Assembly (NCBI RefSeq): GCF_027486195.1
Contig: NZ_JAIXPP010000025.1
Coordinates: 1 to 39,301, forward strand
Direction: 5' to 3'
DNA: 39,301 nucleotides
Origin: Novosphingobium sp.
GTDB lineage: Bacteria > Pseudomonadota > Alphaproteobacteria > Sphingomonadales > Sphingomonadaceae
The position numbers and the translations under genes were made by a program. The notes under the pieces are model-generated. The model had not been told where the DNA came from. It did not search any database and worked only from the letters and a program-made list of their open reading frames with translations. Shown piece by piece: positions 1-9,241 of this stretch (positions are counted from its first letter, which is position 1; the number at the start of each line of letters is the position of its first letter).

Positions 1-908
1 GCCAGCATCTTCACGCCGCGCCGGGCGATATAGCTGCCCATGCTGTCGTTGATGCGGCGGCCGGAGAGGATCACTTCGGGGTGATAGCCCATCTGCTCCG
101 CCTTGGCGGTGAGGTAGTACGGATCGACGCCGATGCAGTGCCCGCCGACAAGGCCGGGATAGAACTTGAGGAAGTTCCACTTGGTTCCCGCCGCCGCGAG
201 CACTTCCTTGGTGCGGATGCCGACGAGATCGCAGATCTTCGAGATTTCGTTCATCAAGGCGATATTGATATCGCGCTGGGTGTTCTCGATGACTTTCGCC
301 GCCTCCGCCACCTTGATCGAAGAGGCGCGGTGAATGCCCGCGTGGATGATCGAACCATAGAGTTCGGCAAGCGTATCGAGCGTTTCGGCATCCTGCCCGG
401 CGACCACCTTGACGATGGCTTCCAGCGGATGCGCCTTGTCGCCCGGATTGATGCGTTCGGGGCTGTAGCCGAGCTTGAAGCCCACGCCGCTCGTGAGGCC
501 GGAGGCCGCTTCAATGACCGGGGCGCAGACTTCCTCGGTCGCGCCGGGATAGACGGTGCTTTCGAACACGACGATCGTGCCGGGCGCGATGATCCGGCCT
601 ATCGCGGCGCAGGCGCCCGTGATGTTGGAGAAATCGGGCCGCCGGCTTTCGTCGACCGGGGTCGGCAAGGTCACGATCAGGATGCTGCAGCCCCTGAGAT
701 CCTCGATCGACGATGTGATCGCCAGCGTGGAGGCGGCAAGCTCTTCGGCCGAAATCTCGTTGGTATAGTCATGCCCTGCGCGCAGCGTGCTGACGCGGTG
801 CTCGCTCACGTCGAAGCCGACCACCGCATGCTTGCGGGCGAACGAGACAGCGAGCGGCAGGCCGACGTAGCCAAGCCCGATAACTCCGATTTTGCCGAAC
901 GCCTTCAT
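1..908 (-). CDS. Nucleotide-sugar dehydrogenase (UDP-GlcNAc/GDP-Man dehydrogenase family), 3' end cut by window
   Basis: The reading frame starts at ATG 908-906 and stays open to base 1, so about 302 N-terminal residues are visible and the C-terminal part lies outside. The protein opens with a Rossmann signature ([13 protein letters not shown]). It carries the family's [10 protein letters not shown] segment and the active-site stretch [13 protein letters not shown], whose cysteine forms the thioester intermediate during the two-step NAD-dependent oxidation of a nucleotide sugar to its uronic acid. The pattern is closest in my memory to TviB/VipA/WbpA-type UDP-N-acetylhexosamine 6-dehydrogenases used for capsule, O-antigen or exopolysaccharide precursors; the exact sugar cannot be decided here. 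It is transcribed away from the biotin operon. Confidence 0.9.
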   Translation of the reverse strand, partial: MKAFGKIGVIGLGYVGLPLAVSFARKHAVVGFDVSEHRVSTLRAGHDYTNEISAEELAASTLAITSSIEDLRGCSILIVTLPTPVDESRRPDFSNITGACAAIGRIIAPGTIVVFESTVYPGATEEVCAPVIEAASGLTSGVGFKLGYSPERINPGDKAHPLEAIVKVVAGQDAETLDTLAELYGSIIHAGIHRASSIKVAEAAKVIENTQRDINIALMNEISKICDLVGIRTKEVLAAAGTKWNFLKFYPGLVGGHCIGVDPYYLTAKAEQMGYHPEVILSGRRINDSMGSYIARRGVKML

Positions 909-1243
909 ACCCGAACAACCTGCCTCATGCGTTTGGTCATCCCGACTGCGGGGTCATCCGCCCGCCCGGAACGATTCCGGCGCGCTGCTATCGCGCCAGA
1001 CCCTCCCATATCCAATATTTGCGAACACGGACTTAACCACAGCCGCGCAGGAACGACGAAGGGCGGATTTCCGTCGGGTGCGCCTCCTGCGGTTTCGTGC
1101 CAGACGGCTCCCATGCTGGTGGCAGGGAGGACACAATTTCCATTCGTGAAACGTCCGTGTGCATTTTGGGAAGGCACGGCGGCGCAACTCGGCTAGGAGC
1201 AACTATCTGATTCTCTTCACTGGAAAAGCCTGCGGAGTGCCCG
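909..1243. other. Divergent intergenic region upstream of bioB
   Basis: This 335-base gap separates the leftward dehydrogenase gene from the rightward biotin operon and must hold both promoters. I see no convincing gene, tRNA or riboswitch in it. Long open frames crossing it are antisense shadows of the dehydrogenase. A small hairpin, CCCG-actg-CGGG, lies at 941-952. I looked for a BioR-type palindrome (TTATNNATAA) and for a BirA-type operator near bioB and found no clear match. Confidence 0.5.
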
Positions 1244-2311
1244 ATGACCGATGCTGAAACGATCCCTGCCCGCGAGCCGCGCGTCGGCACCGGCGGGCTT
1301 TTCCGGAGCGATGTGCGCACCGACTGGACGCGCGAGGAAATCGCGGCGCTGTTCGACCTGCCATTCACCGAACTGCTGTTCCGCGCCGCCGAAGTGCATC
1401 GGCGCCATCACCGGCCCGATGAAGTGCAGCTGTGCACCTTGCTTTCGATCAAGACCGGCGGCTGCCCGGAGGACTGCGGCTACTGCTCGCAATCGGTCAA
1501 GGCGGACAGCGGCGTTGAGGCGACCAAGCTGATGGAGGTGCAGGCGGTGCTGCAATCCGCCGCGCAGGCGCGCGATGCGGGATCGAAGCGCTTCTGCATG
1601 GGCGCGGCCTGGCGCAACCCCAAGGACCGCGACATGCCCGCGATCATCGCGATGGTGAAGGGCGTGCGCGAGATGGGTATGGAAACCTGCATGACGCTGG
1701 GCATGCTGAGCGAAACGCAGGCCGCGCAGCTCGCGGAAGCGGGGCTCGATTACTACAACCACAACATCGACACGTCGCCCGAACGCTATGGCGAGATCAT
1801 CACCACGCGCAGCTTCGAGGAGCGGATCGACACGCTGGCGCAAGTCCGCAAGGCGGGCATCAATGTCTGCTCGGGCGGGATCGTCGGCATGGGCGAAACG
1901 CGCGGCGACCGCGTGGGCTTCATCCATGCGCTGGCGACGCTGGAGCGCCATCCCGAAAGCGTGCCGGTCAACGCGCTGGTGCCGATCAAGGGCACCGTGC
2001 TGGGTGACATGCTGGCGGACACGCCGCTCGCCAAGATCGACGACATCGAATTCGTGCGCACCGTTGCGGCGGCCCGGATCACCATGCCGCGTTCGATGGT
2101 GCGGCTTTCGGCAGGGCGCGAATCGATGTCGGAGGCGGCGCAGGCGCTGTGCTTCATGGCCGGGGCCAACTCGATCTTCACCGGCGACCGGCTGCTGACC
2201 GCCGCCAATGCAGGGGACGATGCCGATGCGGCGCTGTTTGCCCGGCTGGGCCTGAGGCCGATGGAGGCGGAGGAGCCGATGCGCGCAGACAAGGCGGATT
2301 GCGGGCGGTAA
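1244..2311 (+). CDS. bioB: Biotin synthase
   Basis: Radical SAM enzyme that inserts sulfur into dethiobiotin, the last step of biotin synthesis. The 355-residue product is close to the usual 320-350. The cluster-binding motif CPEDCGYC at residues 74-81 supplies the CxxxCxxC cysteines for the 4Fe-4S cluster that cleaves SAM. Later segments typical of BioB ([28 protein letters not shown]) are present. The ATG at 1244 has a GGAG ribosome site at 1234-1237 with good spacing. It is the first gene of bioB-bioF-bioD-bioA, and only 14 bases separate it from bioF, so all four are almost certainly one transcript. The N-terminus is about 10 residues longer than in E. coli. Confidence 0.97.
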   Translation: MTDAETIPAREPRVGTGGLFRSDVRTDWTREEIAALFDLPFTELLFRAAEVHRRHHRPDEVQLCTLLSIKTGGCPEDCGYCSQSVKADSGVEATKLMEVQAVLQSAAQARDAGSKRFCMGAAWRNPKDRDMPAIIAMVKGVREMGMETCMTLGMLSETQAAQLAEAGLDYYNHNIDTSPERYGEIITTRSFEERIDTLAQVRKAGINVCSGGIVGMGETRGDRVGFIHALATLERHPESVPVNALVPIKGTVLGDMLADTPLAKIDDIEFVRTVAAARITMPRSMVRLSAGRESMSEAAQALCFMAGANSIFTGDRLLTAANAGDDADAALFARLGLRPMEAEEPMRADKADCGR

Positions 2312-2325
2312 GTCCGGTTTCACCG

Positions 2326-3450
2326 ATGGATATGTGGCACGCGCACCGCGCCGATCTGGAAAGCCTCTCTGCGCGCGATCGGCGCCGGCAGCTGATCCTG
2401 CGGCAGGGGCGAGACTTTTCCTCGAACGATTACCTCGGCATGGCGCGCGCCCCCCGGCTCGCGCGGGCGGTGGAAGAAGCCATCGCACGCGGCGTGCCGA
2501 TGGGATCGGGCGGATCGCGGCTGCTGCGCGGCAACGATCCCGAACATGAGGCGCTGGAAGCGCAAGCGGCGCAGTTTTTCGGCTCGGAAAGCGCGCTGTT
2601 TCTCTCGTCAGGCTATGCGGCCAACGTCGCCTTGCTGGCGAGCTTGCCGCAGCGCGGCGATCTGATTGTCTACGACGCGCTGATCCACGCCTCGATGCAT
2701 GAGGGTTTGGCGCTCACGCGGGCGACCGCCGTGATAGCCGGGCACAACGACCCGGACAGCTTCGACGATGCCATCGCCGCATGGCGCGCAAGCGGCGGCA
2801 GAGGCCGCGTGTGGCTGGCGTTCGAGAGCCTCTATTCGATGGACGGCGACCGGGCGCCGCTGGCGGACCTCGTCCAGCTTGCCGAGCGGCACGAGGCGAT
2901 CATGCTGATCGACGAGGCGCATGCGACCGGCGTGTTCGGCCCGGATGGGCGCGGCCTTGCTGCCGCGCTCGACGGGCGGGCGGACACGGTGGTGCTGCGC
3001 ACTTGCGGCAAGGCGCTGGGATGCGAAGGCGCGCTGGTCTGCGCTCCGGCGGTGGTGCGCGATTTCCTCGTCAACCGGGCGCGCCCGTTCATCTTCTCGA
3101 CCGCGCCCTCCCCGCTGATGGCCGCTGCGGTGCGCGAGGCGCTGAAGATGCTGGCGGATGAGCCCGAGCGGCGGACCGGGCTGATGGCGCGCGTCGCCCA
3201 TGCCGAGGCGGCGCTGGCGCCCCATGGCGCGGATGCGACCGGCACGCAGATCATGCCGCTGATCCTTGACGATGAAGCGCGCACCATGGCGGTTGCGGCG
3301 CGCCTGCAAGCGGCGGGCTTCGACATTCGCGGCATCCGCCCGCCGACCGTGCCCGCCGGAACCAGCAGGCTAAGGATTTCACTGACACAAAACGTCATGC
3401 CGGAAGATATTGACGCGTTGGCGGAAGCCTTGGCAGAGGCGTTGGCATGA
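2326..3450 (+). CDS. bioF: 8-amino-7-oxononanoate synthase
   Basis: PLP-dependent enzyme that condenses pimeloyl thioester with alanine, the first committed step of the biotin bicyclic ring pathway. The predicted 374-residue protein shows the alpha-oxoamine synthase hallmarks: [10 protein letters not shown] near residue 60, the PLP-ring aspartate in DEAHATG near 196, and the Schiff-base lysine in CGKALG (K229). The open frame extends upstream into bioB, but homology begins only at MDMWHAH, so ATG 2326 (or 2332, two codons later) is chosen. It follows bioB by 14 bases and overlaps bioD by four bases (ATGA), implying translational coupling. Confidence 0.95.
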   Translation: MDMWHAHRADLESLSARDRRRQLILRQGRDFSSNDYLGMARAPRLARAVEEAIARGVPMGSGGSRLLRGNDPEHEALEAQAAQFFGSESALFLSSGYAANVALLASLPQRGDLIVYDALIHASMHEGLALTRATAVIAGHNDPDSFDDAIAAWRASGGRGRVWLAFESLYSMDGDRAPLADLVQLAERHEAIMLIDEAHATGVFGPDGRGLAAALDGRADTVVLRTCGKALGCEGALVCAPAVVRDFLVNRARPFIFSTAPSPLMAAAVREALKMLADEPERRTGLMARVAHAEAALAPHGADATGTQIMPLILDDEARTMAVAARLQAAGFDIRGIRPPTVPAGTSRLRISLTQNVMPEDIDALAEALAEALA

Positions 3451-4067
3451 GTGCGTTTGTTGTAACCGGAACCGATACCGGGATTGGCAAGACCGTCTTT
3501 TCCGCCGCCCTCGCCGGCGCGCTGGGTGCCCACTACTGGAAGCCGGTGCAGTCCGGGCTGGCAGACGGCGCGGACAGCGACAGCGTGGCGACGCTCGCCG
3601 GACTGGCCGCCGAGAAGATCCTCCCCGAAGCCTATCGCCTGACCGAACCGCTTTCGCCCCACCGCGCGGCAGAGCTGGACGGCACGGTCATCGATCCCGA
3701 CTGGCTGATGCTGCCCGAAGCGCGGCCGCTGGTGATCGAAGGCGCAGGCGGCGCGCTGGTGCCGCTGACGCGCGAGGTGACCTATGCCGATGTCTTCGCG
3801 CGGTGGGGGCTGCTCACGATCATTGTCGCGCGCACGGCGCTGGGCACGATCAACCACACCCTGCTGACCATCGAGGCACTGCGCGCGCGGCGCGTGCCGA
3901 TCCACGGCGTGGCCTTCGTCGGCGAAGCGAACGAGGACAACGAGGCGACCATCTGCGAAATGGGCCAGGTGCGGCGGCTGGGCCGCCTGCCCCTCCTGCC
4001 CACGCTCGAGCCGCAAACGCTGATCGGCGCCTTTGTCCGGGGTTTCTCCCTCGACGACTTCACGTGA
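3447..4067 (+). CDS. bioD: Dethiobiotin synthetase
   Basis: ATP-dependent carboxylase that closes the ureido ring of diaminopelargonate to form dethiobiotin. The 206-residue product begins with a P-loop, GTDTGIGKT (residues 8-16), and has the [10 protein letters not shown] substrate/phosphate-binding segment expected of BioD. Its start ATG overlaps the bioF stop (ATGA at 3447-3450). Its own stop overlaps the bioA start (GTGA at 4064-4067). This tight packing fits stoichiometric production of the pathway enzymes. Confidence 0.96.
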   Translation: MSAFVVTGTDTGIGKTVFSAALAGALGAHYWKPVQSGLADGADSDSVATLAGLAAEKILPEAYRLTEPLSPHRAAELDGTVIDPDWLMLPEARPLVIEGAGGALVPLTREVTYADVFARWGLLTIIVARTALGTINHTLLTIEALRARRVPIHGVAFVGEANEDNEATICEMGQVRRLGRLPLLPTLEPQTLIGAFVRGFSLDDFT

Positions 4068-5317
4068 GCAGCTCCGCCGTCTGGCACCCGTTCACCCAGC
4101 ACGGGCTGGGCGAGCCGGTTCCGCTGGTGACACACGCCGAAGGCGCGGCGCTCTATACGGCTGACGGACGGAGGGTGATCGACGCGATCTCCTCGTGGTG
4201 GGTGACGACGCACGGCCACTGCCATCCGCGCATCGTCGAGGCGATCCGGGCGCAGGCCGGGGCGCTGGACCAGTTGATCTTCGCGGGCTGGACCCATGCG
4301 CCTGCCGAACAAGTGGCCGCAGGGCTCGTCCAGCTGATGCCGCGCGAACTGACGCGGGTGTTCTTTTCGGACAGTGGCTCGACCTCGGTCGAAGTCGCGC
4401 TCAAGATGGCGCTGGGATATTGGGCGCATACCGCGCGACCGCGTTCGCGCATTCTCGTGCTGGAGCACAGCTACCACGGGGATACCATTGGCGCGATGTC
4501 GGTCGGCGCACGGGGGGTGTTCAACGCTCCTTATGAGCCGCTGCTGTTCGATGTGGGCTGCATTCCCTTTCCCGTGGGGGACGGGACCAACACGCTGGAA
4601 GCGCTGGACGCCGCGTGCCGCGAAGGCCCGGCCGCCTTCATCGTCGAGCCGCTGATCCTCGGCGCGGGCGGCATGCTGATGTACCCACCGGCGCTGCTCG
4701 CCGCTATGGCCGAGATCTGCCGCCGTCACGAGGTTCTGCTGATCGCCGACGAAGTGATGACCGGCTGGGGCCGCACCGGCACCCTGCTGGCCTGCGAGCA
4801 GGCGGGCGTGGTGCCGGACATCCTGTGCCTTGCCAAGGGAATCACTGGCGGTTCGATGCCGCTGGCGGTGACCATGGCGCGCGAGGATATCTTCCTGGCG
4901 CATTGGTCGACCGACCGGGCGAAGATGTTCTTCCACTCCTCCAGCTATACCGCAAACCCGATTGCCTGCGCGGCGGCGGCGGCGAACATCGCGATCTGGC
5001 AGGAGGAGCCGGTGCTCGGGCGGCTGGCCGACCTTGGGGCGCGGCAGCAGGCGCTGCTCGAGAGGTTGGCGCTGCTGCCCGGCGTGGCGGCGGTGCGCCG
5101 CTGCGGGACGATTGCCGCGCTCGATCTGGAGGTTCCCGACGGCGGCTATCTGTCCTCGCTCGCCCCGCGCCTGTTGACCCTGTTTCGCGAAGCGGACGTG
5201 CTGCTGCGCCCGCTCGGCAACACGATCTATGTCATGCCGCCTTACTGCATCGACGAAGCCGATCTCAGCCGGATCGGCGATGTGATCGAAATGGCCGTCC
5301 GCGCTGTTGGTCCGTAA
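4064..5317 (+). CDS. bioA: Adenosylmethionine--8-amino-7-oxononanoate aminotransferase
   Basis: Class III PLP aminotransferase that uses SAM as amino donor to make 7,8-diaminopelargonic acid. The 417-residue product has WHPFTQH at its N-terminus, which is typical of BioA. It also has [14 protein letters not shown], the PLP aspartate in [13 protein letters not shown], and the Schiff-base lysine in LAKGITGG (K258). Translation is assigned to GTG 4064, which overlaps the bioD stop; the frame is open further upstream inside bioD, but homology starts at this GTG. It is the last gene of the bio operon. No bioC, bioH or other pimeloyl-supply gene is visible nearby, so that function must be encoded elsewhere. 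Confidence 0.95.
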   Translation: MSSSAVWHPFTQHGLGEPVPLVTHAEGAALYTADGRRVIDAISSWWVTTHGHCHPRIVEAIRAQAGALDQLIFAGWTHAPAEQVAAGLVQLMPRELTRVFFSDSGSTSVEVALKMALGYWAHTARPRSRILVLEHSYHGDTIGAMSVGARGVFNAPYEPLLFDVGCIPFPVGDGTNTLEALDAACREGPAAFIVEPLILGAGGMLMYPPALLAAMAEICRRHEVLLIADEVMTGWGRTGTLLACEQAGVVPDILCLAKGITGGSMPLAVTMAREDIFLAHWSTDRAKMFFHSSSYTANPIACAAAAANIAIWQEEPVLGRLADLGARQQALLERLALLPGVAAVRRCGTIAALDLEVPDGGYLSSLAPRLLTLFREADVLLRPLGNTIYVMPPYCIDEADLSRIGDVIEMAVRAVGP

Positions 5318-5453
5318 CGCCCTAAGGGAAAACCCCGAGCGTTCGGCCAGACTAGCGCAACACAGAAAAATGGCCGCTTAAGCGAATCCGCTGGGAGCGC
5401 ATTAAGGCGCCTCCGGCACATCCTTGCCGCGTCCCCTTGCCGGAGAGCGTGCC

Positions 5454-7208
5454 ATGGTCCGCCGTGCCCTGATCGATCCCTTTCGCCATATTGCGAAACA
5501 GGTGCGCCCTACGCTGCGCATCGCCGTGCTGGTGGCCTTGCTTGCCGCCTGCGGGCCGGCGCACCTGCGGCGCACGGCCGAGATCACATCGCCGATCGGG
5601 ACGGCGCAGGCGGCAGGTTCTGCGGCTAGCGGCGCGGCAAACATCGCCCAGCAGCCGCCGATGGTGCTGGGAGTGCAGACACATTTCAGCCAAGGCTGGT
5701 CGTCTTCCACTCTCGCCCTCGCGCGGCAGGTCGGCGCGCCGATGCTGCGCGATTCGCTGCCCTGGGCCGAGAGCGAGAAAGTGCGCGGCAGCTACACCCT
5801 CACTACCCCGGCGGCACAGGCGCTGGCCTCGGCCTGCGCGGGCGGGCAGCGCCTGCTGCTGACGGCGGTCCCGTCTAACCCGCTTTATGATGGCGGCGGG
5901 TGGGTTTCGAGCGCTGCGGGCAATGCGGCTTTTGCCAGCTACCTTGCGGCACTGGCGGGCCGCTTCGGGTCTTGCCTCGCCGCGATCGAAGTCGGCAACG
6001 AGATCAACGGGCCGGGCACGCTGGTCTATCCCGCCGGGGTCGACCGCGCCGCCGCCTATGTCGCGACGCTGAAGGCGGTGCGGGCGCGGATCGGCGGGCG
6101 GGTGGCGATCCTCGGCGGATCGACCAACATGATCGGCACCGGCTTCCTCCGGACCCTGTTCGCCGCCGGGATGCTGGCGACGGTGGACGGCATCGCGGTG
6201 CACCCCTATCGCTCGCGCGCGGAGGGGCTGGATATCGAGCTCGCGCAGCTCGGTGCCGCAATGGACAGCGCGGGCAAGCGCGTGCCGATCTGGGCAAGCG
6301 AATTCAGCATCGACAGCCGCAACCAGCCGTTGGCCGCCGGAGAACTGGTCAAGCAGGCGACCATGCTGGCCGCCGCAGGTGCCGCGCAGGCGAGCTGGTA
6401 TGCCCTCATCGACCAGCGCTGGTTCCCGAACATGGGGCTTTATGCCGGCACCGCCGCCAAAGCGCAGGCGGGGGCCTTCCGGCTGATGCAGCGCCTGCTG
6501 GCGCGTGGACGCCCGCAGCGGCTCGATCTCGGCGATCCGCTGCTGTTTGCCTATCGCTTCGGCACAGACACGACCGTGGTCTGGGGCGCGCCGCGATCGC
6601 TCAGGGTCGAAGGCGGGCAGATCAGCGACGCGAGCGGCACACCCGCCGCGCTCGCGCAGGTCAGCGAAAGTCCGCTGGTGATCACCGGCTCCACCGCGAT
6701 CCGCTTTGGCGCCTCCACCTGGATCGCCGACACGCTGATGGGCTGGGGCACGCCGCAGTGGCGCTATGCGGCGCGGCTGAAGGCCGATACCAGCTACCGC
6801 CTGCCGCTGTTCGACGATCAGTTCACCAGCTACTTCGGCGACCGCTGGTATCGCCCGCTGCAGATCAACAACACCTCTGCTGCGCCGGGCGGCACGGCTG
6901 CGGTGCCGATCCGCGCGGTGTGGCGGCATGTCGCGCCGGTGGCAGAAGCCATCGACGTGGGAGGTTGCTTCGCCAAGGCCGCTGGCGGTGACGGCGTGGA
7001 CCTCACCCTTACCGCAGGCAGCAAGGTGCTGTGGCGAGGGGTGTTGACCGGGCGTATGCAACTGCCGCCGCTCAGCGCCAATCTTGCCCCCGGCGATGCG
7101 CTGGAGCTCGTGGCCGGGCCCAACCAGACAGCGGGCGGGGACTCGTTCTTCGTGCGGCTCGTGCTGTTCCAGCGCGGCGCTGGGGAGCCGGTGGTCTGCC
7201 CGGAGTGA
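5454..7208 (+). CDS. Lipoprotein with TIM-barrel glycoside hydrolase domain (clan GH-A, GH39/PslG-like)
   Basis: Predicted 584-residue exported protein. The N-terminus has basic residues, a hydrophobic stretch and a lipobox (LLAAC, lipidated Cys about residue 33). The central region resembles a clan GH-A retaining glycosidase. EVGNEINGPG carries the likely acid/base glutamate (E183), and IWASEFSID carries the likely nucleophile (E283), with strand motifs such as DGIAVHPYRS between them. The C-terminal about 220 residues look beta-rich. ATG 5454 is preferred because it has GGAG eight bases upstream; an ATG at 5424 in the same frame lacks one. The family is used for exopolysaccharide trimming or secretion, for example PslG. 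The substrate is not determinable. It converges with the cyclophilin gene, leaving seven bases between the stops. Confidence 0.75.
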   Translation: MVRRALIDPFRHIAKQVRPTLRIAVLVALLAACGPAHLRRTAEITSPIGTAQAAGSAASGAANIAQQPPMVLGVQTHFSQGWSSSTLALARQVGAPMLRDSLPWAESEKVRGSYTLTTPAAQALASACAGGQRLLLTAVPSNPLYDGGGWVSSAAGNAAFASYLAALAGRFGSCLAAIEVGNEINGPGTLVYPAGVDRAAAYVATLKAVRARIGGRVAILGGSTNMIGTGFLRTLFAAGMLATVDGIAVHPYRSRAEGLDIELAQLGAAMDSAGKRVPIWASEFSIDSRNQPLAAGELVKQATMLAAAGAAQASWYALIDQRWFPNMGLYAGTAAKAQAGAFRLMQRLLARGRPQRLDLGDPLLFAYRFGTDTTVVWGAPRSLRVEGGQISDASGTPAALAQVSESPLVITGSTAIRFGASTWIADTLMGWGTPQWRYAARLKADTSYRLPLFDDQFTSYFGDRWYRPLQINNTSAAPGGTAAVPIRAVWRHVAPVAEAIDVGGCFAKAAGGDGVDLTLTAGSKVLWRGVLTGRMQLPPLSANLAPGDALELVAGPNQTAGGDSFFVRLVLFQRGAGEPVVCPE

Positions 7209-7215
7209 TCGCGGA

Positions 7216-7884
7216 TCAGGGGTGAGGCGGGGGCGGCAGGCGGCGCGCGGTGAGGATCTTCACCGGCGCTTCCAGCATCTGCCCGCGCATCGAACCTTCG
7301 CCTAGCGTTTGCGAGATCGGCGCTTCCCAGATCTTGCGCACGACATCCATGCCTGCCGTGACCTTGCCGAACACCGCGTAGCCCGCCTGCGCCTCCGGAT
7401 CGGCGGACGCGGGGTTCGCATCGAGGCTGGTGAGGTCCGACAGCATGATCGAGAAATCCGCCGTTGCCGTGCCGGGAGCATTGCGCGCCATCGAGATCGC
7501 GCCGGACACATGGCTGAGGCCGGTCTGGCTGGTAGGTTCATGTGCGATGGGCGGGAACAGGCGGCGCGGATCGCGCAGGCCGCCCTGCAGCAGGCCATTG
7601 GGCTGATCGCCCCAGGCAAGGTGCATCGCGCGGTAGAAGCTGATCCCGTCGAACCGCCGTGCATCGACATAGTGCAGGAAGTTGGCGGTGCTGATCGGAG
7701 CATGCGCGCCATCGAGCGTAAGTTCGATCATGCCCAGCTCGGTGGTAAGCACAACGCGTTCGACTGCTGCCAGCGGAGGGGGCGGCGGAGGCGGAGGCGG
7801 GGCGGCCACACGCTTTCGCGGCGCGGCGGCGACCAGCAGGGAGGCAAGCGGAAGCGCGGCGAGGACGAATCGGCGGTTCATCAT
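7216..7884 (-). CDS. Cyclophilin-type peptidyl-prolyl cis-trans isomerase, exported
   Basis: Protein of 222 residues with a signal peptide (hydrophobic residues 7-20, AAA|PRK) and then a run of nine prolines before the catalytic domain. The domain has the cyclophilin elements TTELGMIELTLDGAHAPISTANF, split here as TTELGMIELTL and HAPISTANF, the FYR catalytic arginine, QGG and ISMARN. It would fold proteins in the periplasm. The proline run resembles a rigid linker holding the domain away from the membrane or cell wall. The first two codons are both Met, so the start could be 7884 or 7881. It is divergent from the small TonB_C gene. Confidence 0.9.
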   Translation of the reverse strand: MMNRRFVLAALPLASLLVAAAPRKRVAAPPPPPPPPPLAAVERVVLTTELGMIELTLDGAHAPISTANFLHYVDARRFDGISFYRAMHLAWGDQPNGLLQGGLRDPRRLFPPIAHEPTSQTGLSHVSGAISMARNAPGTATADFSIMLSDLTSLDANPASADPEAQAGYAVFGKVTAGMDVVRKIWEAPISQTLGEGSMRGQMLEAPVKILTARRLPPPPHP

Positions 7885-8102
7885 GGCACCGCATTAACCT
7901 TCAAGGCGCGCAGCGAAGCAAGGGTTGCCGTGCGGCACAGTCCGAAATGGCATGAACGCCCCCTCCGGTGCCGCTCGTAACGCGGCTTGGCGCGAATCTA
8001 ACGGCCCTTGCGCCAGATGAAGGCACCCCACGCCACCATGGTCCGCCCAGCCCCATCAGGCTGGCGGGCCATCTCATTCGACGCCAATCGGAAGGACCAA
8101 CG

Positions 8103-8450
8103 ATGTTCAAGACTGCCAAGATCCTGGCCTTCGGGCTTTTCGCCGCCGCCTGCGTTACCGGCCCCGCCCACGCCCAGTCGGCCGACTGGATCCGCCAGGT
8201 CACCCGCACCATCGCCTCCAAGCAGACCTATCCCAAGGCCGCGGTTGCGCGCGGCGAAGAAGGCACGGCGAAAGTGAAGATCTTTGTTGCCGCCTCCGGC
8301 GCGGTCGAGCGCGCCGAACTGGTCTCGCCCTCGGGCTCGACCTCGCTCGATCGCGAAGCGCTGGCCCTGCCGAGCCGCACCGGCTCGGTGCCGCCGCCGC
8401 CTGGTGGGGCCACCTCGGTGACCGTGCCGATCACGTGGAAGCTGCTGTAA
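8103..8450 (+). CDS. Small exported TonB C-terminal domain protein
   Basis: Product of 115 residues. The first about 24 residues form a cleavable signal peptide ending in AHA, and the remainder is a TonB_C-like domain (YPKAAVARGEEGTAKVKIFV, then LDREAL, and ending in VPITWKLL). Unlike true TonB it has no N-terminal membrane anchor and no proline-rich spacer, so it is probably a free periplasmic protein rather than an energy transducer driven by ExbBD. ATG 8103 has GAAGGA upstream. A hairpin in the leader (CCAGCC at 8047-8052, GGCTGG at 8059-8064) precedes it, and a good terminator follows at 8502-8531. Confidence 0.8.
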   Translation: MFKTAKILAFGLFAAACVTGPAHAQSADWIRQVTRTIASKQTYPKAAVARGEEGTAKVKIFVAASGAVERAELVSPSGSTSLDREALALPSRTGSVPPPPGGATSVTVPITWKLL

Positions 8451-8501
8451 GCAAGCCATTTTCAGTTGACGACCGGAGCCAGACGGCCCTCGGCCGAGGA
8501 A

Positions 8502-8531
8502 GGGGCGGAGCAATCCGTCCCTTCTTTTTTC
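8502..8531 (+). terminator. Rho-independent terminator of the TonB_C gene
   Basis: The stem GGGGCGGA (8502-8509) pairs with TCCGTCCC (8514-8521) around a four-base loop, allowing one G-U pair. It is followed by a T-rich tract at 8522-8530. It lies just before the stop codon of the leftward sigma factor gene, so it separates two convergent transcripts. Confidence 0.85.
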
Positions 8532-8532
8532 T

Positions 8533-9129
8533 TCAGCCGATCACTTCGAGAGCGAGATCGCTTTCGCCGAAGAAGGCCTTGAGCGCTGAAAGCCCGCGAT
8601 GGATGTTGACCTTGACCAGCGCTTCGGACTGGCCGGTCATGGCGGCGGCTTCGCGGACAGAGAAGCCCTGCAGCTTGACCAGCCGGATCGCATCGGCCTG
8701 CGGGCGGCGCAGGCGATCGAACAGCCCGGCCATGACAATGCCGCTGAGCGAGGCGCTTTCGTGGCTGGGCACGCCGTGCAGGCCTTCATCCAGCTCCTCG
8801 GTGCGATTGCGCCCGGCGCTGCGCAGGCTGTCCACGCCCTTGAAGCGGGCGATGGCTGCGAGCCAGGGCAGGAACGGGCGGCCCGGTTCGAACGTGGCGC
8901 GCTTGAGGTGGAGCGCGGTGAGCGCTTCCTGCACCGCATCGTCGACCATTTCGGGGGCAAGGCGGCGAGCGAAGTAGCGGCGCAGCCAGCGGCCAGCCTC
9001 TTCCAGCAGGCGGCGATACGCGGCAGCATCCCCGGCAAGGCTGGCTGCCATCGCGGTTTCCCAACCGAAGCCAACGCTCTTGCGCGGGCTGCTTGCAGCG
9101 TGCCGGGCGGTCTCCAGTTGGCTTGCCAT
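8533..9129 (-). CDS. ECF-like RNA polymerase sigma factor (SigF type, candidate partner of NrsF)
   Basis: Predicted 198-residue sigma-70 family protein. Region 2 spans roughly residues 30-105, with DDAVQEALTALH and the promoter-melting segment WLAAIARFKGVDSLR. Region 4 is near residues 135-185, with the helix-turn-helix FSVREAAAMTGQSEALVKVNIHRG quoted here in part as FSVREAAAMTG. ATG 9129 is chosen over the upstream GTG 9192 because AAAGGAG sits at ideal spacing. The short regions 2/4 layout and wording match the ECF group controlled by DUF1109/NrsF anti-sigma factors such as Caulobacter SigF. Unusually, no anti-sigma gene is adjacent; an nrsF gene lies at 13472-14140. It probably drives the two bufferin promoters in this window. 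I found no copy of that promoter in front of the sigma gene itself. Confidence 0.85.
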   Translation of the reverse strand: MASQLETARHAASSPRKSVGFGWETAMAASLAGDAAAYRRLLEEAGRWLRRYFARRLAPEMVDDAVQEALTALHLKRATFEPGRPFLPWLAAIARFKGVDSLRSAGRNRTEELDEGLHGVPSHESASLSGIVMAGLFDRLRRPQADAIRLVKLQGFSVREAAAMTGQSEALVKVNIHRGLSALKAFFGESDLALEVIG

Positions 9130-9241
9130 GCTTTGCTCCTTTGCCTCTCGATGCACCAACAGTGCCTCAGTGCTGGCAAGCCGACCACGCACCAGGTGGT
9201 TATGCTATCAATGCATGCCGGGTATGAGCGAACTCAAACCT

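Noticed and set aside
1217..2488. Minus-strand open frame opposite bioB
   Set aside because: bioB on the plus strand has the radical SAM motif and a ribosome site; the antisense frame has no recognisable domain.
3462..3467. Additional GTAACC copy inside bioD
   Set aside because: No CGAA at the required spacing and it lies within a coding sequence; another GTAACC at 37981-37986 in amtB also lacks it.
7775..7806. G-rich/GGC-repeat tract as a regulatory or recombination repeat
   Set aside because: It simply encodes the polyproline run in the cyclophilin gene on the minus strand.
9130..9241. Possible sigma-F promoter upstream of the sigma gene (autoregulation)
   Set aside because: Only ATAACC is present on the minus strand near 9200, and no CGAA follows at 15-17 bases.
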